Part shown: positions 53,328 to 61,867 of the stretch, piece after piece
Layout: each line of letters starts with the position of its first letter
Position numbering within the stretch: the stretch's first letter is position 1
Assembly: GCF_003122365.1 (NCBI RefSeq)
Contig: NZ_CP029254.1
Span: 6,946,001 to 7,010,000, forward strand
From: Streptomyces spongiicola
Lineage (GTDB): Bacteria; Actinomycetota; Actinomycetes; Streptomycetales; Streptomycetaceae
DNA length: 64,000 bases
Direction: 5' to 3'
The notes under the pieces: model-generated
Told to the model about the DNA's origin: nothing
What the model saw: the letters and a program-made list of their open reading frames with translations, nothing else
Database searches by the model: none
Translations under genes and position numbers: made by a program

Positions 53328-54137
53328 TCAGCCGGCCGGGGCCTGGTAGAGGCCGCGGCCCGCGCGGTGCGCACGGGAGGTGGCGACCAGCCGGTCGAGG
53401 GTGCTGCGCACGGTGTTGATGTTCCCCGCGCTGTCGTCACGGCCGAGGGCCCGGGCCACGTCCCGGGCCCGCAGGGCGGTTCCGGGGTGGCGGGACAGCA
53501 CGGCGATCACCTGCTCCGTCAGCCCCCCGGACTCCGGGGACGCCCCGGCCGGTGCCGTGCCGTCCGCCGTCTTCTTCGCCGTGGCCGCGGACTGCTTCCT
53601 CGCCTTCGACTTCACGGACCTGGCCGGTGAGGTGGGCGCCTTCTTCGCCGGGCGGCGCCGGGAGGTGGTGGCGGGCTTCTTCGCCTTGGGCTTCGGGGCG
53701 GTGGGGCTCCTGCGGGACGTACGGACGGTGCCCGAGCCGGTCACCGTGCCCGAGCCGGTCACGGTTCCCGAGCCGCCCACGGACCGGGCATCCGCGGGCT
53801 CAGCCGCGGTCTCGTCGGTCCTGTCCTCCTGCGTGGTGGCCTCGTCGGTGGCCTCGGTGCCGGAGTCCTCCACGGCGACGTCCGCGGTGGGTTCCACGGG
53901 GGCCACCTCCGCCGCGGAGGCACCGACGGCCGGCTCGGCGGCGCGCGGTGCCGGGACCACGGTCGCCGACAGCGCGCTGAGCGCCGCCAGGGCCGTGCGC
54001 ACCGACTCCAGCCGGTCCGAGACCGCCGCGAGTTCCTTCTGCAGTGCGACCTGCTGCTGCTCCAGCTCAGGAAGCTCCGCCTGAAGCAGCGCAGTTGTCG
54101 CCTCGATGCTGTGCGTTGCGTTGGGCGTCGATGTCAT
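53328..54137 (-). CDS. Coiled-coil / histone H1-like / winged-helix protein
   Basis: A 269-residue probable nucleoid-associated or regulatory protein with distinct zones. An N-terminal coiled coil (about 12-55) reads LQAELPELEQQQVALQKELA. An acidic Glu/Asp/Thr segment follows (about 75-120), then Gly-Ser-Gly-Thr-Val-Thr repeats from 18-bp DNA repeats. A Lys/Ala/Pro/Arg region (about 130-175, KPKAKKPATTSRRRPAKKAP) resembles the tail of histone H1 and mycobacterial Lsr2/HupB extensions. A C-terminal winged-helix-like domain (about 195-265) has VIAVLSRHPGTALRARDVAR and NTVRSTLDRLVATSRAHRAG. AGGAGAGCACG precedes the ATG at 54137. Confidence 0.8.
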   Translation of the reverse strand: MTSTPNATHSIEATTALLQAELPELEQQQVALQKELAAVSDRLESVRTALAALSALSATVVPAPRAAEPAVGASAAEVAPVEPTADVAVEDSGTEATDEATTQEDRTDETAAEPADARSVGGSGTVTGSGTVTGSGTVRTSRRSPTAPKPKAKKPATTSRRRPAKKAPTSPARSVKSKARKQSAATAKKTADGTAPAGASPESGGLTEQVIAVLSRHPGTALRARDVARALGRDDSAGNINTVRSTLDRLVATSRAHRAGRGLYQAPAG

Positions 54138-54751
54138 CGTGCTCTCCTGACGCGGCTGTGCCTGCTGCCGGTGGTGGGAATGGTGTGATGCAGGGTACGC
54201 CGTTTGCCCGGAGTTCGGTGCATGTGGTTCCGGCATCGCCTGTGCGTGCGACGCCCGGAGGGCGCGGCGGGACCGGAATCCGCCGCGGACAGCGCGGTGT
54301 TGTGACGGATCCCCGCGGGCCGGAGCCCGCCGGGGGCCGTTGCGTACGTTCGCGGGGCCGGGTCCTGCCGCCCCCGCCGCACAGCCCCCGCCCCCCGCCG
54401 GGTACGGGGAGCGGTGCGGCGGATACGGGGAGCGGCGCAGCGATACCGCTCCCCGGGCGCCGTCCCCGCGGTGCCGCGTGGACGGCCCGGACGGGGGCCG
54501 GGTGACGGAGTCCCCGTCGCCCGGCGCGCCGACCGCGGCGGAGGCGCCGTGGCCGTGATTGTGGCCGTGGCCGTGGCCGTGATTGTGGTCGTGGTCGTGC
54601 TCGGGGTCGTGTGCGGACTTCTGGTCCGACGCCGGTTGCCCGTTGGGCCGGCCCGTGACCTGTACCCAGGTCCGATGTGGCCGTCGGCCCGCCTTCCTAT
54701 CGTCGACTGCGTCGCGTCCCACCGAGGGCGCAGCCGAACAGGGAGGTAGCG
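54138..54751. other. Intergenic region with GTGGCC/GTGATT repeat patch
   Basis: A 614-bp gap between divergent genes. Near 54545-54605 a GTGGCCGTG/GTGATTGTG repeat patch reads as a His/Asn/Gly run on the minus strand and a Val/Ile/Ala run on the plus strand; neither frame has a ribosome site. GGTACGGGGAGCGG-type duplications lie near 54400-54440. The last 75 bp hold the promoter of the inhibitor pair. Confidence 0.6.
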
Positions 54752-55162
54752 GTGGGTTCGAGGAGATGGCGGTCGGCCGTCGTGGCCGCGGTCGCGCTGG
54801 CGGTGACGGGCTTGCTGACGGCTCCGGGCGCGTCGTACGCCGACAACGGGGACGGCCGGACCGCGTGCAACCAGGGAGAGATCTGCTTCTGGCGCTACAG
54901 CGGCGCCGTGCTGTGGACCAAGCAGTTCTGGTACACGGCGAACCACGGCGGCTACACCTGGTGGGCCGGGCAGGCCACCGGCGTCCAGGTGCAGGACAAC
55001 GCGGCCGAGATCACCAACAGGGACACCCAGTGCGATGTCAGGGTCGGCAACCGCAGTCCGGCCACGGGGCTGTGGACGTGGCGGTACTTCCCCAACGACC
55101 ATGTGCGCCGCGACCTCGGCGAGATCAGGAACGCCAACGACCGTCACGAGCGTGTCTGTTGA
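54752..55162 (+). CDS. Secreted peptidase inhibitor family I36 protein (copy 1)
   Basis: A 136-residue exported protein of the I36 family, to which the Streptomyces metalloproteinase inhibitor SMPI belongs. The signal peptide runs from SRRWRSAVVAAVALAVTG to an AxA-type site near residue 30. The mature part, about 105 residues, has four cysteines (CNQGEICFW, DTQC and the terminal Cys), enough for two disulfides, and the FWYTANHGG and LWTWRYFPNDHVRRDLGEI segments. GTG 54752 follows GGGAGGTAGCG. A second copy follows 32 bp downstream. The protease it inhibits, if any, is not known. Confidence 0.88.
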   Translation: MGSRRWRSAVVAAVALAVTGLLTAPGASYADNGDGRTACNQGEICFWRYSGAVLWTKQFWYTANHGGYTWWAGQATGVQVQDNAAEITNRDTQCDVRVGNRSPATGLWTWRYFPNDHVRRDLGEIRNANDRHERVC

Positions 55163-55194
55163 CGGCCCGGCCCGGCCCGGAGGAGAGGAGAACC

Positions 55195-55608
55195 ATGACC
55201 GTTCGTAGCTTCCGCCCGGCGGCCGCGGTGGCCGTCGTCGCTGCCGTGGCCGCGGCACTTCTGCCGGGCGCGGCGCACGCCGACAACGGTGACAACAAGC
55301 CCGGTTGCGCCCACGGGGAGATCTGCTTCTGGTACAGCGCCGGCGACACGTACCAGAAGCAGTTCTGGTACACGGCGAACCACGGCGGCCACAACTTCAT
55401 GTACTACGACCAGTACCGCTACCAGGTCTCGAACGAGCCGGTGCAGGACAACGCGTTGCAGGTCACCAACCGCGACACCCGCTGCCGGATCCGGGTCGGC
55501 AACTACTCCGGCGGGCTGTGGACCTGGCGGGAGTTCCCCAACGACAACGCCCGGTACCACCTCGGCGACATCAACAACCGCAACGACCGTCACGAACGAC
55601 TCTGCTAG
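55195..55608 (+). CDS. Secreted peptidase inhibitor family I36 protein (copy 2)
   Basis: A 137-residue paralog of the preceding product. It shares ICFW, QKQFWYTANHGGHNF, QDNALQVTNRDTRC and FPNDNARYHLGDI-type segments and the four cysteines, and has its own signal peptide (AAAVAVVAAVAAALLPGAAHA). Compared with copy 1 it has a few extra residues after the NHGG motif and a Tyr-rich loop (MYYDQYRYQ) in place of TWWAGQA. GGAGGAGAGGAGAACC precedes the ATG. The two copies arose by tandem duplication and have diverged mainly in that exposed loop, which may set target specificity. Confidence 0.88.
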   Translation: MTVRSFRPAAAVAVVAAVAAALLPGAAHADNGDNKPGCAHGEICFWYSAGDTYQKQFWYTANHGGHNFMYYDQYRYQVSNEPVQDNALQVTNRDTRCRIRVGNYSGGLWTWREFPNDNARYHLGDINNRNDRHERLC

Positions 55609-55671
55609 CAGGGCCGGGTCCGGTCGCCGGGCGGCCGGACCCCGCTCCACCCGGATCCAAGGGAGACGCCG

Positions 55672-56589
55672 ATGCGAGAACGACGGACCCGAACGGCCCT
55701 CGGGGCCCTGGCTGCCGCGGCGGTCCTCTCGGCCTGTGCGGCCGAGGCCTTCGAGGCCACCGACCTGGCCGCCGTCCCCACGGACAAGGTCGCCGACGAG
55801 ATCTTCCGGGCCGGCGACATCGACCTGATCGAACACGTCAGGAACCGGCTCACCGGCGACTGCATGGACCGGCAGGGCTACCCCCAGCTCAAGCGGACCG
55901 GACTGTCGCGGCAGTCCAGGCCCTTCGCCGACATGGACGTCCGGCCGCCGCTCTTCGCCACCCGCACCGACGAGCAGGCGAAGCTGCTCGGGTTCGGCGA
56001 GCACCGGCGCCCCGAAGCCGCCAGCGTCCTCAGCTACGACCGCGGCTTCGACAAGCAGTTCGAGAGGTGCCGGCACGCCGCGGGAAGCAGACTGGGGCCG
56101 GAGTTCTCCGAGATCCAGAACCAGAGCTACCGGCTCTACAACGACGTCGCCGACGAACGCGACGCACTGCTGAAGTCCCCCGCGGAGGCCGCCGTCACCG
56201 CGGCCGCCCTGCGGCCCCTGCTCGCCTGTGTCGAGGCCGGGGGCTTCCGCCGGCACATCCCCGGTGCGCGGACTCTCGACAGCTTCGGGATCGGCGTTCC
56301 CACGGGCCGCCACGAGGGCACCGGACCCGCGGAGCCCAAACGGGTTCCCGGAACCGTCGAGGTCCTTCCGGCCGTACCGGAGCGGCGCTATGTGCCGACC
56401 GCCGAGGAGTCACGGTTGGCGGTCGCGTCCGCCCGGTGCGCGCGGCAGACCGGGTTCGGGGAGAAGACCGCCGCCCAGCGGGCCCGGGTCATCAGGAAGG
56501 TCGTCGCGGCACACGAGTCCGAGATCGCCCGACTGCGGCCCAGAGTGGCGGAGCTGGCGAACTCGGCGACGAAGCTGGCCGGGCCGTGA
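55672..56589 (+). CDS. Putative lipoprotein
   Basis: A 305-residue exported protein with a lipobox LSAC (Cys 22) after a short hydrophobic stretch, so it should be anchored to the outer face of the membrane. The mature part is mostly helical and charged, with several cysteines (GDCMDRQGY, FERCRHAAG, LLACVEAGG, SARCARQTG) spaced as in other streptomycete lipoproteins of unknown function. It follows the inhibitor genes by 63 bp in the same direction and could be co-transcribed. AAGGGAGACGCCG precedes the ATG. No domain was recognised. Confidence 0.8.
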   Translation: MRERRTRTALGALAAAAVLSACAAEAFEATDLAAVPTDKVADEIFRAGDIDLIEHVRNRLTGDCMDRQGYPQLKRTGLSRQSRPFADMDVRPPLFATRTDEQAKLLGFGEHRRPEAASVLSYDRGFDKQFERCRHAAGSRLGPEFSEIQNQSYRLYNDVADERDALLKSPAEAAVTAAALRPLLACVEAGGFRRHIPGARTLDSFGIGVPTGRHEGTGPAEPKRVPGTVEVLPAVPERRYVPTAEESRLAVASARCARQTGFGEKTAAQRARVIRKVVAAHESEIARLRPRVAELANSATKLAGP

Positions 56590-56662
56590 GCGTACCGGCC
56601 CTGGTCCGCCGGGCGCCGCCGCGCGGTCCCGCCGGTCGCCGCGGCGGTGAAGCGGTGCGTCC

Positions 56663-57322
56663 TCAACCGCCGTCGGCCCGCCGGGCACCGCCGAGCCGGG
56701 CCATGGCCACCGCATGCGCACGGTCCCGGGCGCCGAGCTTCATCAGCAGGTTCGTCACATGATGCTTGACGGTGCGGACGCTGATCGTCAGGTCCTCGGC
56801 GATCTCGGCGTTCGGCGAGCCGAGGGCGATGTGCTCCAGGACCTGCCGTTCACGCGCCGTGAGGCACGCGGGGAGCGCGTAGGGGGCCGGCGTCAACCGG
56901 CGCAGCAGCCGCGCCCCCACGGCGGGACTGACCCAGCGGTCCCCGGCGCCGACGCTGACGATCGCGGTGACGAGTTCCCGGGACAGGGCGGGGCGCAGGA
57001 CGACGCCGGCGACACCGGCGTGCCCCAGCTCGCCGAGTTCGGCGTCGGTCACGGAAACCGGGGCCACCAGCACGGCCGCCGCGGCGAACCGCCCCGCGGC
57101 CGCCGCGCTGTCGGTGACCACGACAACCGGGGCCCGCGGCACCCCGGGTGGGCGTGTCCCGCTGTGCCGCACCACCAGCGCCCGGGTGGCCCGCAGCGCC
57201 GCCTCGGTCTCGCGGGACACGAACCGGCCCGCGAGTTCGGTTCTGACGACCAGGCGCGGGGAGCCGGGACACGAAGGGAGCCCGGACCGGGCACGTGAGG
57301 TCTGCTCGCAGTAGTAGTACAC
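56663..57322 (-). CDS. LuxR/NarL-type response regulator-like protein
   Basis: A 219-residue protein with a C-terminal LuxR helix-turn-helix (about 150-215): LTARERQVLEHIALGSPNAEIAEDLTISVRTVKHHVTNLLMKL in outline. The N-terminal part has the alternating strand/helix pattern of a receiver domain, but the usual acidic pocket and phospho-Asp are not evident, so it is probably a pseudo-receiver controlled otherwise. GTG 57322 is favoured because GAGGGGGAACATCC precedes it. It is divergent from the nSTAND-WD40 gene with 164 bp between starts, suggesting a functional link. Confidence 0.85.
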   Translation of the reverse strand: MYYYCEQTSRARSGLPSCPGSPRLVVRTELAGRFVSRETEAALRATRALVVRHSGTRPPGVPRAPVVVVTDSAAAAGRFAAAAVLVAPVSVTDAELGELGHAGVAGVVLRPALSRELVTAIVSVGAGDRWVSPAVGARLLRRLTPAPYALPACLTARERQVLEHIALGSPNAEIAEDLTISVRTVKHHVTNLLMKLGARDRAHAVAMARLGGARRADGG

Positions 57323-57486
57323 GGATGTTCCCCCTCGGCAGCCACGCTCCGCGACGTCGTCCGCTCCAGGACTACCGGCCCGGTGTTGTTCGCGTTCGGC
57401 CCCCTGGTGCCGAACAAACAACTCCTGGACAATGGGTTCCGCCGCGCAGACCGCGGCCAGAGGGGACGACGGGCGAAGGAGTGCCG

Positions 57487-60375
57487 GTGCCGCGCAAGGA
57501 GACCCCGCTCGGCGCGGGAGACGGTCCGCTCCTGGACTTCGCGGCGGGTCTGCGGCGACTGCGGACCTCGGCCGGCAGCCCGCCGTACCGGAAGCTCGCG
57601 GAGCGGGCCCACTACTCGGTCTCGACGCTCTCCTCGGCGGCGTCCGGTCTGCGCCTGCCGACACTGGCGGTGACGCTGGCGTACGTCGGAGCCTGCGGGG
57701 GCGACCCGCGGGAGTGGGAGCGCCGGTGGCGGGAGACCGCGGGACGGCTCGGCGGCCAGCGGCCCGGCCCGGGTACGTCGGAGGAGGCGCAGGCGCCCCC
57801 GCCGTACGCGGGCCTGCGCCCGTTCCGCGAGCAGGACGCGCAGTGGTTCTTCGGCCGGGAGCAACTGGTGGAGGAACTGGTCGGACGGCTCGCACGGCAG
57901 CGGTTCGTCGTACTGCTCGGCGCCTCGGGATCGGGCAAGTCCTCGCTGCTGCGGGCAGGCCTGGCGCCGGCCCTGCGGCCGTCGGCGGCACCGGTGCTGC
58001 TGACCCCCGGGCCCCGTCCGCTGGAGGAGTGCGCGGTGCGGCTGGGCGCGCTGGCGGGACTCGCCCCGGGCGGGCTGTACCGGGAGCTGCGGGAGGACCC
58101 GGAGAACCTGGGCCGGGTGCTGCGGCAGACCACCGCGCGCTCCGGTGGTCCCGGCGGCCCCGCCGTGCTGATCGTCGACCAGTTCGAGGAGGTCTTCACG
58201 CTGTGTCAGGACGGCCGCGAGCGCGGCTGCTTCATCGAGGCGCTGGTCGCCGCCGCCGCGGACCGGCCCGGCGGCTGCCGGGTGGTACTCGGCGTGCGGG
58301 CCGACTTCTACGCCCACTGCGTCCGCGACTCCGCGTTGGCGGGGGCGATGCGTCAGGCACGGGTGCCGCTCGGGCCGATGAGCCCGGACGAGCTGCGGCG
58401 GGCCGTGGTGCAACCGGCCCGGCGGGCGGGCCTCACCGTGGAGGGCGCGCTGCTGGCGACCCTCACGGCGCAGGCGCACGGCCGGGCCGGAGCGCTACCG
58501 CTGCTGTCGCACGCCCTGTTGGAGACCTGGCACCGCCGCCGCGGCAACCTGCTCACCCTCGCCGGCCTCGAAGCCGTCGGCGGGATCGAGGGCGCGCTGG
58601 TCGAGAGCGCGGAGGCGTTCTACACGGACCTGGACCCCGAGCAGCGCGGCGCCGCCCGCCGCCTGCTGCTGCGGCTGACCGCACCCGGGGCCGGCACGGA
58701 GGACACCACACGCCGCATGACCCACGGGGAACAGGGGGACGACGCCGCCACCGTCGCCGTCGTGGAGCGGGCCGCCGCCGCCCGGCTGGTCAGCCTCGAC
58801 GAGGAACGGATGGAGATCACCCACGAAGCGCTGATCAGCAGCTGGCCCCGGTTGCGGGAGTGGCTCTCGGCCGACCGGGACCAGCGCCGCGCACACCACC
58901 GGCTGACCGAGGCCGCCGCGGTGTGGGCGGCCACCGGGGAGGACCCCGACGCCCTCTGCCGTGGCGCGGGCCTCCAGACGGCCCGCCGGCTGGCGGAATC
59001 CGCCGACGTGGGCCTCAGCGCCCGCGAGCAGGCCTTCCTCTCGGCGAGCCTCGCCGCGGAAGCGGCCGAGACCCGGTCCGCCGCGCGCCGGACCCGGCGG
59101 CTGCGCGTCCTCCTGGCCGCCCTGGGTCTGATGACGGTGCTCGCCACGGTGGCCACGGTGCTCTCCGTCCGGGCGACCCGGGAGGTCACCCGGCAGCGCA
59201 ACGACGCCGTCGCGCTGAACGCGGCCGCGGCGGCCACCCGCACGTACGCGGCCGACCCCGAGTTCGCCGTCCAACTCGCCCTCGCCTCCTACCGGCTGAG
59301 GCCCCGGCGCACCACCCGCGACGCCCTGCTCAGTACGCTCATGACCACCTGGGCGGCGCACCGCGCGGAGGCCTACACGCTCGATGTGAGCGACGACGGC
59401 GCGCTGCTGGCCGTGGGGAGCCGTGACCACACCGTCAGCCTGTGGGACATCCGCGATCCCGGACGCCCCGTGCGGGCGGGAACGGTGACGGGCCACACGG
59501 AGGCGGTGCACGCCGTCGCCCTGAGCCCCGGGCGCCGGATCCTCGCCACCGCCGGCGCCGACCGGACCGTACGGCTGTGGGACGCCGCCAGGCCGCTGCG
59601 CCCCGCGGCGCTGTCCGTCCTCACCGGCCCGGGCGGAGGTGTCCACGCCGTGGCCTTCAGCCCAGACGGCCGCCTGCTCGCCGGCGGCCACCGGGACGGC
59701 ACGGTGAGCGTCTGGGGCATCGGGAACACCCGCCGACCGCGGCTCCGGGCGGCGCTCGGCGGCCACTCGGACACGGTCCGGTCGCTGGCCTTCAGCGCCG
59801 ACGGACGGCTCCTGGCCACGACCGGCCAGGACGGGGCGGTACGGGTGTGGGACCTCGGCGGCTCCGGCGGGCCTTCGCCGCGGGCCACCTGGAACGCCCA
59901 TGAACTGGGCGCCTTCTGGGCGGAGTTCCACCCCCGTGGCCGTCTGCTCGCCACCGCCGGCGGCGGCCGGGAGGCGGTGAGACTGTGGGACGTCACCGAC
60001 CCCGACCGGCCCCGCCGGGTGTCGGGGATCACCGGGCACAGCGACGTCGTCGGCCATCTCGCCTTCAGCCCGGACGGGCGCACGCTCGCCACCGCCAGTG
60101 ACGACCGGTCGGTGGGTATCTGGGACGTCGGCTCACCGGCCGCCCCCCGCGGCAAGGCCGTGCTCGGCGCCTATGCCACGGCCGTGATGGGGGTCCGCTA
60201 CACCCCGGACGGCCGCACGCTGCTGACCGGTGTCTTCGACGGGACCGTCCGCCTGCTGCCGACCGACTTCGGGCGTGCCGTCGCACACGCCTGCGACGGC
60301 GGCCGCCCTCCCCTCACCCGGGACGCCTGGCACCGCCACCTGCCCGGCATCCCTTACCGGCCGCCCTGCGGGTGA
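57487..60375 (+). CDS. nSTAND NTPase with HTH, membrane segment and WD40 repeats
   Basis: A 962-residue STAND-type protein. An XRE-like helix-turn-helix (about 15-80) has RKLAERAHYSVSTLSSAASG. An nSTAND1 NTPase domain follows, with Walker A GASGSGKSS (145-153) and Walker B VLIVDQFEE (227-235), then a winged-helix/helical region. One membrane helix (LLAALGLMTVLATVATVLSV) lies near 540-560. About seven WD40 repeats fill the C-terminus (about 615-945), marked by FSPDGRLLA and VRLWD words. Such proteins act as ligand-triggered signalling or defence switches; in Streptomyces most are uncharacterised. GTG 57487, after GAAGGAGTGCC, is preferred to GTG 57481. Divergent from the LuxR gene. Confidence 0.88.
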   Translation: MPRKETPLGAGDGPLLDFAAGLRRLRTSAGSPPYRKLAERAHYSVSTLSSAASGLRLPTLAVTLAYVGACGGDPREWERRWRETAGRLGGQRPGPGTSEEAQAPPPYAGLRPFREQDAQWFFGREQLVEELVGRLARQRFVVLLGASGSGKSSLLRAGLAPALRPSAAPVLLTPGPRPLEECAVRLGALAGLAPGGLYRELREDPENLGRVLRQTTARSGGPGGPAVLIVDQFEEVFTLCQDGRERGCFIEALVAAAADRPGGCRVVLGVRADFYAHCVRDSALAGAMRQARVPLGPMSPDELRRAVVQPARRAGLTVEGALLATLTAQAHGRAGALPLLSHALLETWHRRRGNLLTLAGLEAVGGIEGALVESAEAFYTDLDPEQRGAARRLLLRLTAPGAGTEDTTRRMTHGEQGDDAATVAVVERAAAARLVSLDEERMEITHEALISSWPRLREWLSADRDQRRAHHRLTEAAAVWAATGEDPDALCRGAGLQTARRLAESADVGLSAREQAFLSASLAAEAAETRSAARRTRRLRVLLAALGLMTVLATVATVLSVRATREVTRQRNDAVALNAAAAATRTYAADPEFAVQLALASYRLRPRRTTRDALLSTLMTTWAAHRAEAYTLDVSDDGALLAVGSRDHTVSLWDIRDPGRPVRAGTVTGHTEAVHAVALSPGRRILATAGADRTVRLWDAARPLRPAALSVLTGPGGGVHAVAFSPDGRLLAGGHRDGTVSVWGIGNTRRPRLRAALGGHSDTVRSLAFSADGRLLATTGQDGAVRVWDLGGSGGPSPRATWNAHELGAFWAEFHPRGRLLATAGGGREAVRLWDVTDPDRPRRVSGITGHSDVVGHLAFSPDGRTLATASDDRSVGIWDVGSPAAPRGKAVLGAYATAVMGVRYTPDGRTLLTGVFDGTVRLLPTDFGRAVAHACDGGRPPLTRDAWHRHLPGIPYRPPCG

Positions 60376-60434
60376 GCGGTCGGCCGGTACCCCGCACGCT
60401 CGCACGGGGACCGGCCGGCCCACGGATCCGGTGC

Positions 60435-60499
60435 GATCCGCCCGCCCGATCCGCCCGCCCGATCCGCCCGCCCGATCCGCCCGCCCGATCCGTCTGCGC
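60435..60499. repeat. 13-bp tandem repeat, 5 copies
   Basis: Four identical GATCCGCCCGCCC units begin at 60435, 60448, 60461 and 60474, with a variant fifth at 60487. They lie between the 3' ends of the WD40 gene and the GlsB gene. A unit of 13 bp is not a multiple of three, so it is unlikely to be coding. Confidence 0.92.
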
Positions 60500-60600
60500 G
60501 ATCCGCGTGCCCGGCCCGGGCGCAGCACCGCTCAGCCGCCCGCTCCCGCCCGCTTCCGCCCGACTCCGGACGCACCGGCGGGACGAACGCGGGGAAACGC

Positions 60601-60864
60601 TCAGCGCGGTGCCTTGGCGCGGTCGAGGGCGGCGACGCCGACCGCGGCGAGGCCGATCTGGATGAGCCACTCGATCCAGTCGATACCCCTGGTGTCCGCG
60701 ACCCCGAGAGCCGCGGCGAGCGCCGTACCGATCAGTGCGGCGACGATGCCCACGGCGATCGTCCACAGGACGCCGATGTGCTGCCGCCCGGGCAGCACCA
60801 GCCGCCCGAGCACACCGACGACGATGCCGATCACGATCGCGCTGAAGATGCCGGAGATTTCCAT
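60601..60864 (-). CDS. GlsB/YeaQ/YmgE family membrane protein
   Basis: An 87-residue, very hydrophobic protein of the transglycosylase-associated/GlsB family, linked to stress responses in several bacteria. Three membrane segments are visible: IFSAIVIGIVVGVLGRLVLP, IGVLWTIAVGIVAALIGTAL and a last helix LIQIGLAAVGVAAL. The Gly-rich repeats between them and the PGRQHIG loop are family marks. AGGGAAGGGACGGTC precedes the ATG at 60864. Single-gene unit. Confidence 0.92.
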   Translation of the reverse strand: MEISGIFSAIVIGIVVGVLGRLVLPGRQHIGVLWTIAVGIVAALIGTALAAALGVADTRGIDWIEWLIQIGLAAVGVAALDRAKAPR

Positions 60865-61280
60865 GACCGTCCCTTCCCTGATGATCCCTCACTCCGTATG
60901 CCCGTCATCGCCCCGTACACGCATGCCCAGGCCGGGTCGTCCGCCGCGGCGCGGAGCACCGCGCCCCCGCGCCCCCGCGTCCGTGCGCCCCCGCGCCCGT
61001 GCCGGCGCCCTGGGCGAACGCGTCGACTGGCACCTGGGCACCCCCCGCACCCCCGCGCCCGTGCCCGGCGGGTCGGGACCGAGTGCCCCCTCGGCCCGGC
61101 ACACCGGCCGGGTGGACGGCGCCCCGGCCGCCGGTGCCCGCCGGGGAACCGGCCCGGTGCCGCGGCGCCCGGCCGGACGGATGAACGGTCACCGTCCCGG
61201 TGTTTCGGAATTGAATCCACGTCAGGCCGGAGGTGATTCTGTGCCGCATCCAGGAGCCGACGGCACAAGGCGAGGACCGC
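60865..61280. other. Intergenic region between divergent GlsB and AOC-like genes
   Basis: This 416-bp stretch holds both promoters. GCGCCCCCGC-type repeats lie at about 60957-61005. An A+T-richer patch TTTCGGAATTGAATCC near 61201-61216 is the probable promoter region of the secreted protein gene. No gene was recognised. Confidence 0.55.
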
Positions 61281-61775
61281 ATGCTTTCCCTTCCCAAGTG
61301 GGGCGTCGTGGCGGCTACGGCACTGTCCGTGGCAGCCCTCGTCAGCCCCGTCTCCGCATCCGACGACCCGTCCGGCCGCCATCGCGGCGCCGCACCCGAC
61401 CGAGTCCAGGTCCTCAGCCTCACGTCGACCGGTACCGGTACGACGATGGTCGACAACGGAACCCCCGGACCCGGGCTCGGCGACCAGGTCGTCATCACCG
61501 CCGAACTGTTCCGCAACGGAAGGAGCTACGGCACCGAAGCCGCGGTGTGCACCCGAGTGGCCCCCATGACCACCCACTGCACGGGCACGTTCAGCCTGCC
61601 CCTCGGCCAGGTGACCTGGCAGCACCTGCAGACCACCCCCGTCGGCACCCCGCCGCGCGACTTCGACGTGGCAGTCACCGGTGGGACGGGTGCCTACCGG
61701 ACCGTTCGCGGACACGCCCACATCGAACGCATCGCCCAGGACGGCGGTGCCTTCACCCTGTTCCTCGTGCGCTGA
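61281..61775 (+). CDS. Secreted allene oxide cyclase barrel-like protein
   Basis: A 164-residue exported protein with a short signal peptide (WGVVAATALSVAALVSPVSA). The mature domain of about 140 residues fits the allene oxide cyclase / dirigent-like beta-barrel. Its marks are LGDQVVITAELFRNGRSYGTE-type strand pairs, CTRVAPMTTHCTGTFSLPLG with two cysteines, and FDVAVTGGTGAYRTVRGHAHI, the GGTGxYxxxxG motif of the family. In actinobacteria the function is unknown. The ATG at 61281 gives the signal peptide; GCGAGGACCGC precedes it. Confidence 0.85.
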   Translation: MLSLPKWGVVAATALSVAALVSPVSASDDPSGRHRGAAPDRVQVLSLTSTGTGTTMVDNGTPGPGLGDQVVITAELFRNGRSYGTEAAVCTRVAPMTTHCTGTFSLPLGQVTWQHLQTTPVGTPPRDFDVAVTGGTGAYRTVRGHAHIERIAQDGGAFTLFLVR

Positions 61776-61780
61776 CCGGG

Positions 61781-61843
61781 CCCCGGGCCGGCACCTCACC
61801 GCCCGGGCCGGCACTTCACCGCCCGGGCCGGAGCGGATCGTCT
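61781..61843. repeat. 20-bp tandem repeat, about 3 copies, between convergent genes
   Basis: Three units of a 20-bp CCGGGCCGGCACYTCACCGC-type sequence between the secreted protein gene and the minus-strand nuclease gene. It occupies the place where terminators would be expected. Confidence 0.8.
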
Positions 61844-61867
61844 CGCCCACCCCGCAGAGCCGCGGGC

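Noticed and set aside
54540..54610. His-rich (minus) or Val/Ile-rich membrane-like (plus) peptide
   Set aside because: Both readings come from a GTGGCC/GTGATT repeat; neither frame has translation signals.
60435..60499. Repeat arrays as a possible CRISPR
   Set aside because: Units are contiguous with no unique spacers, and no cas genes are present; these are simple tandem repeats.
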